Shown here: one piece after another, positions 18,370 through 25,290 of the stretch
Layout of the letters: the number at the start of each line of letters is the position of its first letter
How positions within the stretch are numbered: position 1 is the first letter of the stretch
NCBI GenBank assembly: GCA_947465345.1
Contig: CANHZL010000011.1
Coordinates: 1-28,799 of the forward strand
From: Opitutia bacterium
Lineage (GTDB): Bacteria > Verrucomicrobiota > Verrucomicrobiae > Opitutales > UBA953
DNA: 28,799 bases
Direction: 5' to 3'
The notes under the pieces: generated by a model
The model's input: the letters and a program-made list of their open reading frames with translations, nothing else
Databases searched by the model: none
What the model was told of the DNA's origin: nothing
Made by a program: the position numbers and the translations under genes

Positions 18370-20844
18370 TCAAAACACCGTGCCGAAGCTGAAGTTGAAC
18401 TTCATGCCTCCGTCATTGAGGTCGGCGCCGGTGCCAGGGACCTTGGTCGTCTGCAGAGGGAAGCCGAAGTCTAGGCGCATGACGGCGCCGCCCAGCAGGA
18501 TACGCATGCCCAAGCCGTAATCGGAATTAGCCTGGGAGACGCTGAAGTTTGTCTCCGACTTATTGACGAAGCCGTAGTCGTAGAACGCAGCGAAGCGAAG
18601 GTTGTCGGCGGCCTTGATGGTATATTCCGCGTTAAGGTAGCCGTAAGTCATACCGCCCATGGGCTGGTTACTCCCATGGCTAGTATCGTAAGTGTCATAG
18701 GAGCCCACGTCGTTGTAGCTGAAGCCGCGCATATCATAGGCACCCCCAAGGTAGAACCTTTCGTAGAAGGGGATGTAGCCACCGGCGCCGGTGATCATGC
18801 CGACTCGGCCGATGACGCCAATCGTCTGCTCGGCCGTCGGCGAGACTAGGAACCAGCGGCCAGAGCGCACTTCGGACTTCAGGTACTTCACGTCGCCACC
18901 GAGGCCACTGCCAGCCAGTTCTTCGGTCAGAGAGAGACGGGATCCCTTCGTCGGGAAGTTATACTCGTCGCGCGTATCGTAGGTCAGCGACGCGGAGACG
19001 GAGGAAATGACGCGCGGTCCGGCATTAGATTCAGTCACGACGTCGGTCGGGGCAGACGTGGTGACGTTATCGACGGACATGCGGCGGATATTGTAGCCGA
19101 GGCGACCTTCGATGTTGCTGAAGATGCGACGGCGAGCGTACAGAGTCACCCCTTCGGAAAGCACCGAGTAATTGGCGGAAGCGTAGCCGGCAAAGCGACG
19201 CTCGATAGAATACCCCACGGCCAGGTCGCGCTCCCAAAGGGCCGGCTCTTCGAAGGAGTGCTCGAAGGAGCTGGTCTGGCTGCCGACGGAGATACGGACG
19301 CGGAACTTCTGTCCGTCGCCGCGGTACCAGCCCTCGGAATTGGCGAAGTCGAAGTTGGATTCAGCGTACTCAACGAAGCCGACGAGGCCTTCGACGGTGC
19401 TGTAACCGGCACCAAAGCTGACCTGGCCGGTGGGTCCTTCCTTGACGGTCACACGCAGATCACTCTGGCCAGGGACCGGCGAAGGGACGGGCGTCACGCG
19501 GACTTCTTCGAAGAACTGAGTGTTACGGAGACGAGCCTCGGAGACGCGGGTACGTGCAAGGTCGAAGACCTCGCCGGGCCCGAGTGCCAACTCGCGAGCG
19601 ATCACAGTGGAGCGAGTCTTGGTGTTGCCTTGGATTTCGACGGAGCGAACGGTGTGACGCTGGCCCTCCTCGATCCGGAAGTTCACGTCGATGGCACCCG
19701 TCTGCAGATTGGGCTTACGCACGACCTGAACGGAACTGTTGATGTAGCCCATCTGACCGTAGTACTCCTTGAGCTTCTCGGCGGCGGCTTCGATTGCGGG
19801 CACCGCGAAGGCTTCGCCGCTGGCGATATTATCGAATTCAGTCGGGTGAGCGCCGCGTCGGAGCGAGGGCTCGGCGACGACTTTCCGGAGGGCGTCTGTG
19901 GCGTAGATGGGGTCGGTGAGACCGAGGCTGTTGCCTTCAAAGGAAATCGCCCCGATAGTATAGCGGCGTCCTTCCTTAATCTTAAAGACAACGTCGATCC
20001 AGCCGGCGCCATCCTTGAGGTCCTTGACTTCGCAGACCTTCTCCGGATCGGCGTCCTCAACTTCGACGTCAAGATAACCCTTGGAGCGGTAATAATCGCG
20101 CAGCTTCTTACAGTCTGCGCGGTACTGCTCGGGGTCGAGACGACCACCGCCCACGAGCCAAGACCACTTATACCAGCGGTATTCGCTGGTCTTAAGTTCT
20201 GCCGCAGACCAGAGGTCATAACGCTCGAAGGCCGTGGCGCCATCGAAGCGGAAATGGTCGACCTTCAGTTCAACACCTTCGTCGACGATGATGGCCGCAA
20301 GTTTACCGCCGGGCACATTGCGCAGCTGAGAGGTGACGCGAGCGAAGGGGTGCTTCTTACGGAGTTCGTTCTGCAGCTTGATCTCGGAACGGCGGAGCTG
20401 GGCTTGGTCGAGCGGCTCTCCAATTTTGACGTCCTCGATTTCATACCCGCCGAACCAGCCGGCCTTACCGACAAGGCCATCTCCTCCAACGTACTCGATC
20501 TCCTTAAGAATCGGGCGGGGCTCGACCGTGACGACGATATCGACCTCGCCCGTCGTCGGGTCGAGCACTGGCTCGACGATGGCCTGGGCAAAACGACCCG
20601 TGGCATAGAGGGAACGTACCGTGCTCGCCACGGCATCCTTGGAAAAAGGCTGTCCTTTACGGAGCGCGACGAAGCCGAGGACGAACTGCTCGGAGACCGC
20701 GGCACCGTCAGCCTTGATGCGGATGGAGCGGACTAGCGGGCTCTTCTCCACAGGCGTAACCTGGGCGCCACCGACCAGCGGCGACAGGGCAAGGGCGAAA
20801 CAGGCGGCACGGAGCCAGCTGCGGCGGAAGGAGGGGTTATTCAT
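18370..20844 (-). CDS. bamA: Outer membrane protein assembly factor BamA
   Basis: Core of the BAM complex that inserts beta-barrel proteins into the outer membrane. The 824 residues start with a signal peptide (basic SFRRSWLR, hydrophobic core, end near VGGAQ), then POTRA repeats (about 35-435) and a 16-strand Omp85 barrel to the C-terminus. The barrel contains GGAYDMRGFSYNDVG, carrying the conserved RGF of loop 6. The protein ends in Phe (FSFGTVF), as expected for a BAM-recognised beta-signal. The start overlaps the end of dnaB by 8 bases (ATGAATAA), so it is probably translationally coupled to dnaB. skp and lpxD follow. Confidence 0.96.
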   Translation of the reverse strand: MNNPSFRRSWLRAACFALALSPLVGGAQVTPVEKSPLVRSIRIKADGAAVSEQFVLGFVALRKGQPFSKDAVASTVRSLYATGRFAQAIVEPVLDPTTGEVDIVVTVEPRPILKEIEYVGGDGLVGKAGWFGGYEIEDVKIGEPLDQAQLRRSEIKLQNELRKKHPFARVTSQLRNVPGGKLAAIIVDEGVELKVDHFRFDGATAFERYDLWSAAELKTSEYRWYKWSWLVGGGRLDPEQYRADCKKLRDYYRSKGYLDVEVEDADPEKVCEVKDLKDGAGWIDVVFKIKEGRRYTIGAISFEGNSLGLTDPIYATDALRKVVAEPSLRRGAHPTEFDNIASGEAFAVPAIEAAAEKLKEYYGQMGYINSSVQVVRKPNLQTGAIDVNFRIEEGQRHTVRSVEIQGNTKTRSTVIARELALGPGEVFDLARTRVSEARLRNTQFFEEVRVTPVPSPVPGQSDLRVTVKEGPTGQVSFGAGYSTVEGLVGFVEYAESNFDFANSEGWYRGDGQKFRVRISVGSQTSSFEHSFEEPALWERDLAVGYSIERRFAGYASANYSVLSEGVTLYARRRIFSNIEGRLGYNIRRMSVDNVTTSAPTDVVTESNAGPRVISSVSASLTYDTRDEYNFPTKGSRLSLTEELAGSGLGGDVKYLKSEVRSGRWFLVSPTAEQTIGVIGRVGMITGAGGYIPFYERFYLGGAYDMRGFSYNDVGSYDTYDTSHGSNQPMGGMTYGYLNAEYTIKAADNLRFAAFYDYGFVNKSETNFSVSQANSDYGLGMRILLGGAVMRLDFGFPLQTTKVPGTGADLNDGGMKFNFSFGTVF

Positions 20845-22267
20845 TATTTCGGTAATCTTTGGCCGGATTCTCGAAGCGTGTCAGCCCCGGATTAAAGAGC
20901 AAGTTGATGTCGGAGGTCGGTCCGTTACGATTCTTGGCTACAATCAGCTGGCGGGAGTAGCAGCCATCCTGCCCTGCCTGCTCGGCCTCGGCCTCGGCGG
21001 CCTTGCCCTGACTGACGGGGGGCTTGGAGATCAGCATGACGATGTCGGCGTCTTGTTCGATGGACCCGGACTCGCGCAGGTCGGACATACGGGGCTGGCG
21101 GGCCTCGTCCTCGGACTTTCGGTTCAACTGGGCCAGGGCGATGATCGGGATTTTGAACTCCTTAGCCATGGCCTTGATGCTACGGGAGACTTCGGCGATC
21201 TGCTGCTCACGCGGCAGGCCTGAGTCGAGGCCGTTGATGAGCTGGATGTAGTCGATGACCACCATGTCCAGGGGAGTGCGGGCATGGACGCGGCGGCACT
21301 TGGCACGGATCTCGAGGATATTCTGGCCACCGTTATCGTCGACCACGAGGGGGAGCCCCTTGTACTCGTTGGCCGCCTGGACAAGGTCGACCTGCATACG
21401 CTCGTCCGGATGGGCGGTGCGTAGCTTCTGCATGTTCACGCGAGCGCGGGAGCAGAGTAGACGGAGGGCCAGTTCGCGGGCCGGCATTTCCAGAGAGAAA
21501 AGCAGCACATTGGAAGGCTTGCGGGCCTCGTTCGGCTTAGGGAAGAGCGCAGCCTCAATGAAGTTCAGCGCGATGGACGTCTTACCCATGCCAGGTCGGG
21601 CGGCGACGACGATCATCTGTCCGGGCTGGAAACCAAAGGTCATCGCATCGAGATCCGGGAATCCCGTTGGCACACCTTGGACTGAATTACGGTCGCGGAT
21701 GATGCGTTGGACGAGCTCCATGGCCTCAGCGATGGGTCCGTCGATCGTCTGGGCGGACTCGGAGATTCGGTCTTCGCTGATACGGAAGAAGGATTGCTCA
21801 ACCTCTTCAAGGAGGCGTTCGATGCCCTCTGCGTGCGTATGGGCCTTCTCGACAGTCGTGACCGCGGTCGAGATCAGTTGGCGAAGGAAGTGCTTCTCGC
21901 GAATGATCGCCAACCAATGCGGCGCGTGGGCGCTGGAAGAGATGAGCCCCGTCAGCTCATTGACGTAGGTCGCGCCGCCGGCGGACTCGAGCTTACCCTC
22001 GCGACGAAGCTGCTCCGTGAGCGTGATCTCGTCGATGCCCGTGCTTGCCTGGTTCAGCTGCACTGCGACCGCGTAGATATCTTGGTGCTTCGGGTCGAAG
22101 AAGTAGTCGGACGTGACGCGCTGCTCGAGGCAGCGCTGCAGCGTGTCGCCGCCGTCGATCACGATACTGGCAATCAGGCCGCGTTCGGCGTCGAGATTGT
22201 GGGGCGGCACGCGGTCACCGTAATTGGGAGCGGCTTCGCGGCGCTGGCGCTGGGATCTTTCGGCCAT
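20837..22267 (-). CDS. dnaB: Replicative DNA helicase DnaB
   Basis: Hexameric 5'-3' helicase at the replication fork. The 476 residues have an N-terminal domain that begins PPHNLDAERGLIASIVIDGG (21-40) and a RecA-like ATPase with Walker A ARPGMGKT (223-230) and Walker B VVIDYIQL (Asp339). Further family blocks are LFSLEMPARELALRLL and AQLNRKSEDEARQPRMSDLRESGSIEQDAD (given in part). No intein or insertion is seen. It starts the run dnaB-bamA-skp-lpxD-prs, downstream of the rplI terminator. The 160-base gap upstream holds a near-match to a DnaA box (CTATTCACA, 22346-22354). Confidence 0.97.
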   Translation of the reverse strand: MAERSQRQRREAAPNYGDRVPPHNLDAERGLIASIVIDGGDTLQRCLEQRVTSDYFFDPKHQDIYAVAVQLNQASTGIDEITLTEQLRREGKLESAGGATYVNELTGLISSSAHAPHWLAIIREKHFLRQLISTAVTTVEKAHTHAEGIERLLEEVEQSFFRISEDRISESAQTIDGPIAEAMELVQRIIRDRNSVQGVPTGFPDLDAMTFGFQPGQMIVVAARPGMGKTSIALNFIEAALFPKPNEARKPSNVLLFSLEMPARELALRLLCSRARVNMQKLRTAHPDERMQVDLVQAANEYKGLPLVVDDNGGQNILEIRAKCRRVHARTPLDMVVIDYIQLINGLDSGLPREQQIAEVSRSIKAMAKEFKIPIIALAQLNRKSEDEARQPRMSDLRESGSIEQDADIVMLISKPPVSQGKAAEAEAEQAGQDGCYSRQLIVAKNRNGPTSDINLLFNPGLTRFENPAKDYRNNE

Positions 22268-22370
22268 GGGAAAGAGGTAGTGTGCCGAGGGCGGGAGCCG
22301 AGGACAGCGCCAAACGGCGGCGACCGTTCACGCCTTGTTCGCAGCCTATTCACAGCGGCGGGAGGCCCAT

Positions 22371-22410
22371 ATAAAAGAAAAAGGCGCGAAGTTCGCACTT
22401 CGCGCCTTTC
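22371..22410 (-). terminator. Rho-independent terminator after rplI
   Basis: A perfect 13-bp stem, AAAGGCGCGAAGT (22380-22392) with ACTTCGCGCCTTT (22397-22409), closes a 4-base loop. On the minus strand it is followed by TTTCTTTT. It lies just past the rplI stop and separates the ribosomal/ssb unit from dnaB. Confidence 0.92.
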
Positions 22411-22427
22411 TGGGAAGCCTGGCCCGA

Positions 22428-22997
22428 TTACTCGGACTTGGCGGCCTTTTCCTTGCGGGGCTTGCGGGCCTTCTTGCCCTTGTCGTCGCGATACTCGCGT
22501 TCTTCGGCCTCGGGGGCCTCTTCGGCGGCGACTTCGATCGGATTCTCAGAGACCACTTCGAACTCCTGCTCGACCATGACAGAGCCATGGAGGCGGATGC
22601 TCGTGGTGTGCTTACCGAGAAGTTTGACTGGGCCTTGGCCGAGATGGATGCGCTTACGCTCGATTTCGAGGCCGTGCTCGGCGAGCTTGGCGGAGATTTC
22701 GGCAGTGCTGATCGCGCCGAACATCTTGCCTCCTTCACCGGTCTTGACGGCGAAGACGAGTTTGATGGCGGCCAGCTTGGCGGCGGTGGCGTTGGCGGTA
22801 TCCAGGTCGCGCGCCTCACGGACGTCGCGAGCCTTCTTCAGGGCCTCGACGTACTTCGTGTTGGAGCGGTTGACGGGGAGCGCGATGCCCTGCGGGAGCA
22901 GGTAGTTGCGCGCAAAGCCCGCGCGAACGCGGACCTGCTCGCCTTCGGCGCCTAGGCCGTCGACGGGCTTGATGAGGAGAACTTCGGTGAATGCCAT
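22428..22997 (-). CDS. rplI: 50S ribosomal protein L9
   Basis: Binds 23S rRNA near the L1 stalk base and affects frame maintenance. The N-terminal RNA-binding domain shows EVLLIKPVDGLGAEGEQVRV and GFARNYLLPQGIALP (about residues 5-41), followed by the connecting helix and a C-terminal domain. The 189 residues exceed the usual length of about 150 because of a charged tail after about residue 155 that is Glu-rich and then Lys/Arg-rich. It follows ssb by 36 bases; rpsR, usual at this spot, is missing. It is the last gene of its unit. Confidence 0.96.
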   Translation of the reverse strand: MAFTEVLLIKPVDGLGAEGEQVRVRAGFARNYLLPQGIALPVNRSNTKYVEALKKARDVREARDLDTANATAAKLAAIKLVFAVKTGEGGKMFGAISTAEISAKLAEHGLEIERKRIHLGQGPVKLLGKHTTSIRLHGSVMVEQEFEVVSENPIEVAAEEAPEAEEREYRDDKGKKARKPRKEKAAKSE

Positions 22998-23033
22998 GGT
23001 CTTGCTTGGGTTATAAGGTTGGTGAGGAAATGA

Positions 23034-23471
23034 TTAGAACGGGACGTCGTCGCCGCCGTGGTCGCCGGAAGGCGCCGGGGTGTCGTTGCCGCCGCGGGCA
23101 CGAGGAGCGGAACCGCCCTCTTCGCCGCCTTGGGACTTGCCGCCGATGAAGGTGAAGTTCTCGAGGACGACGCCGAGGCGCGAACGCTTCTCGCCGGTCT
23201 TCTTGTCTTCCCACTGGTCGAGCTTGAGGCGGCCTTCGACGAGGATGCCGGAGCCTTTGCCGCAATACTTGGCGATGATCTCGGCCTGCTTGCCGTAGCT
23301 CTCGATGTCGACGTAGGTGACTTCCTCGCGCTTCTCGCCTTCCTTGGTGGTGTAGGCGCGGTTGACGGCGAGGGAGAACTTCGTGAGGGCCTGGCCGGAC
23401 GGGAGGGCGCGGGCCTCGGGGTCGCGGGTCATGTTGCCCGCGAGGATCACGCGATTGAAGGAAGAGGCCAC
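23034..23471 (-). CDS. ssb: Single-stranded DNA-binding protein
   Basis: Binds single-stranded DNA in replication, repair and recombination. The 145 residues hold an OB-fold (about 1-110) opening NRVILAGNMTRDPEARALPSG with the block VDIESYGKQAEIIAKY, then a Gly/Pro-rich flexible tail ending DDVPF, the acidic tip that recruits partner proteins. The start is GTG at 23471, 19 bases after the rpsF stop. Position between rpsF and rplI is the conserved arrangement, although rpsR is absent. Confidence 0.96.
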   Translation of the reverse strand: MASSFNRVILAGNMTRDPEARALPSGQALTKFSLAVNRAYTTKEGEKREEVTYVDIESYGKQAEIIAKYCGKGSGILVEGRLKLDQWEDKKTGEKRSRLGVVLENFTFIGGKSQGGEEGGSAPRARGGNDTPAPSGDHGGDDVPF

Positions 23472-23490
23472 GGCGAGGCGGGGTCGGAGA

Positions 23491-23796
23491 TTACTTGGTC
23501 ACCTGCACGAGCAGGCGATTGATGGTGCGGTCGAGGCGCAGCTTCTCGCGGAAAGCGGTGGGAGCGGTGACCGGGCCTTCGAAGTGGAACTGGACGTAGA
23601 GACCGGAGGGGAACTTGCGGTCGACGACGCGCGAGAACTCCTTCTGGCCGAGGTTCTCGACCTCGTTGACCTTGCAGTCGATGGACTTGAGGACGTCCTT
23701 GAGCTTGTCGATGACGGTCTCAGGCGCATCCGTCGAGCCGCGGAGGTCGAGGATGAGGCTGGCGCGGTAGTCGCGGCGGATCGTGGCGGTGGTCAT
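23491..23796 (-). CDS. rpsF: 30S ribosomal protein S6
   Basis: Small-subunit protein that binds 16S rRNA with S18. The 101 residues begin MTTATIRRDYRASLILDLRG and continue with the ferredoxin-like fold; the segments GQKEFSRVVDRKFPSGLYVQFHF (in part) and AFREKLRLDRTINRLLV match S6. The ATG overlaps the pth stop by 4 bases (ATGA), indicating translational coupling. ssb follows 19 bases later. Its partner S18 is not encoded in the window. Confidence 0.95.
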   Translation of the reverse strand: MTTATIRRDYRASLILDLRGSTDAPETVIDKLKDVLKSIDCKVNEVENLGQKEFSRVVDRKFPSGLYVQFHFEGPVTAPTAFREKLRLDRTINRLLVQVTK

Positions 23797-24377
23797 GGTG
23801 ATGGTGATTTTCTGTTGGTGAGGTTTTGGGCGGCCGGGAGGCCTTGGGAAAGGAGGATTTCGAGGTTCTTGATGAAGTCGGGGATGCGTTGGGTCAGCGT
23901 GGCGAGGTCGGCGTCAGGGAAACGTCCGAGGACGTGGTCGGCGAGGTCTTGGCCGGAGTGCTTTTTCGGTCCGATACCCAGGCGGGCGCGGACGAATTGT
24001 TCGCCGAGGTGGCGGATGCAGCTGTCGACGCCGTTATGGCCGGCGGCGGAACCTCCGAGGGAGAGGCGGAGCTGACCGGGCTCGAACGCGATATCGTCAT
24101 GCAGAACGACGAGCTCATTGAGCTCGATCCGGTGAAACCGGAGGAAGGCCGCCAGAGGCGACCCGCTGTCGTTCATGAAGGTGAGCGGCTTGATCAGGTG
24201 GACGGAGGAACCTCCGAACGTGATCTTCGCGACCGAGGCCGAAAAACGGCTCTCTTCCTTCCAGACTGCGCCGGCCTGCGAGGCGAGCGCGTCGATGACG
24301 ATCCACCCCGCGTTGTGGCGCGTGGCGGAATATTCTCGGCCCGGATTGCCGAGGGCGGCGATGACCGAGAATGGCAT
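23793..24377 (-). CDS. pth: Peptidyl-tRNA hydrolase
   Basis: Releases tRNA from peptidyl-tRNA dropped by ribosomes. The 194 residues contain the opening VIAALGNPGREYSATRHNAGW with the catalytic His21, then LIKPLTFMNDSG, VVLHDDIAFEPGQLRL with the conserved Asp pair, and GGSAAGHNGVDSCIRHLG, all hallmarks of bacterial Pth. The start 42 bases after the rplY stop fits the conserved ctc-pth pairing. The C-terminus overlaps rpsF by 4 bases. Confidence 0.96.
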   Translation of the reverse strand: MPFSVIAALGNPGREYSATRHNAGWIVIDALASQAGAVWKEESRFSASVAKITFGGSSVHLIKPLTFMNDSGSPLAAFLRFHRIELNELVVLHDDIAFEPGQLRLSLGGSAAGHNGVDSCIRHLGEQFVRARLGIGPKKHSGQDLADHVLGRFPDADLATLTQRIPDFIKNLEILLSQGLPAAQNLTNRKSPSP

Positions 24378-24419
24378 TTGACTTCAAAGAACAGGTGCCG
24401 GGGACGCCCGGCGCGGAAA

Positions 24420-25115
24420 TTACTTCTTGGCAGCCGGAGCGGCGGCGGCCGCAGGAGCGGCGCCGGCGGCGGGAGCAGCACCAGCCGCAGGAGCGGCGGC
24501 ACCTTCGGCGCCAGGAGCGGCGGCACCGGCGACAGCGGTCGCTTCGGGCGCGGCTTCTTCTTCGGCCATTTCGGAGCAGACGACAACGACGCGCTTGGGG
24601 TCGCCCGGGAAGGTGATGCCCTTGGGGGCCTTGACTTCGCCCACGTGGATGGACTCGTTGACCTTCAGTTCGGTGACGTCGATCTCGATGAACTCAGGGA
24701 GGTCCTTCGGGAGACAGCGGACGTTGATGGTCTGGGAGACGATGGCGAGCGTACCGCCGTCGGTCTTGACGCCGTAAGCTTCGCCGATGGCGCGTACCGG
24801 GATGGCGGCGGTCATCGGGGAGTTCGGGTCGATCTCCATGATGTCGATATGGAGGAACTTCTGGGTGATCGGGTGGCGCTGGAACTCCTTGATCAGGGAA
24901 AGGAGCTTCTTGCCGTCGACGTCGAGGTCGATGAGCGAGGCGGCGTTGCCCTTGGCGCGCATGAGGTCGCGGAAGGCTTCCTGGGCGACGGACACGCTCT
25001 GATTGCCGGACTTGCCGTAGATGATGGCCGGAATGGAGCCATCGGCGCGGAGGCGGCGGGCGGGACCGCGGCCATGGAGCGCGCGGCTGGTGACTTTAAG
25101 GGTGAGCTGCTTCAT
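24420..25115 (-). CDS. rplY: 50S ribosomal protein L25 (general stress protein Ctc type)
   Basis: Binds 5S rRNA in the large subunit. The 231 residues show the long Ctc form: an N-terminal 5S-binding domain (about 1-92) with GRGPARRLRADGSIPAIIYG and EFQRHPITQKFLHIDI, then a C-terminal TL5-like beta domain (about 95-180). Residues 184-231 are a low-complexity Ala/Pro/Gly tail built from repeated AAPAAG units. It heads the rplY-pth-rpsF-ssb-rplI run. The region before the start (25116-25230) has no clear Shine-Dalgarno or recognised leader motif. Confidence 0.95.
   Translation of the reverse strand: MKQLTLKVTSRALHGRGPARRLRADGSIPAIIYGKSGNQSVSVAQEAFRDLMRAKGNAASLIDLDVDGKKLLSLIKEFQRHPITQKFLHIDIMEIDPNSPMTAAIPVRAIGEAYGVKTDGGTLAIVSQTINVRCLPKDLPEFIEIDVTELKVNESIHVGEVKAPKGITFPGDPKRVVVVCSEMAEEEAAPEATAVAGAAAPGAEGAAAPAAGAAPAAGAAPAAAAAPAAKK
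24423..24566 (-). repeat. Low-complexity Ala/Pro/Gly-coding repeat in rplY
   Basis: The 3' end of rplY encodes a run almost entirely of Ala, Pro and Gly, with AAPAAG-like units repeated several times. At DNA level it is a GC-rich near-repeat of GCNGCN-GGAGC units, a likely site of slippage and length variation between strains. Confidence 0.7.
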
Positions 25116-25230
25116 GTTGGTATAAGGTCTTTTGGTGCCTAGTAAGTCGCGGACCCGCGTTGTGCGGCCGTGCCTTGCCTAGGGAAAGGAGGGTCGAACC
25201 TGATAAACCCAGCCCCGGAAGCAAGCGGTA

Positions 25231-25264
25231 AATTAAAAGGGGGTCTTCCTCGCGGAAAACCCCC
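25231..25264 (-). terminator. Rho-independent terminator after the PVC cytochrome gene
   Basis: On the minus strand GGGGGTTTTCC pairs with GGAAGACCCCC across a GCGA loop (11 bp with one G-T pair; + strand positions 25239-25264). It is followed by TTTTAATT. It lies 26 bases past the stop of the cytochrome gene and upstream of rplY. Confidence 0.88.
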
Positions 25265-25290
25265 TCGAAACCCGCCTTTTGGCGGTGTGC

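Noticed and set aside
19258..20736. Long open frame on the + strand opposite bamA
   Set aside because: Antisense shadow of a clearly assigned gene, with no domain or plausible start signal of its own.
22346..22354. DnaA box upstream of dnaB (CTATTCACA)
   Set aside because: It differs from the consensus at the first base, is isolated and sits in a GC-rich gap, so chance is a sufficient explanation.
25180..25202. tRNA T-arm-like GGTTCGA on the minus strand
   Set aside because: The flanking bases do not form a 5-bp T-stem and there is no anticodon arm or acceptor stem around it.
25150..25235. Possible small structured RNA (SRP RNA-like) containing CCCCGGAAGCAAGCGG
   Set aside because: The GGAA loop recalls SRP RNA, but the conserved GGAAGGAAGCAGC core is not present and no long hairpin closes it. 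An Infernal search against RF00169 would settle it.
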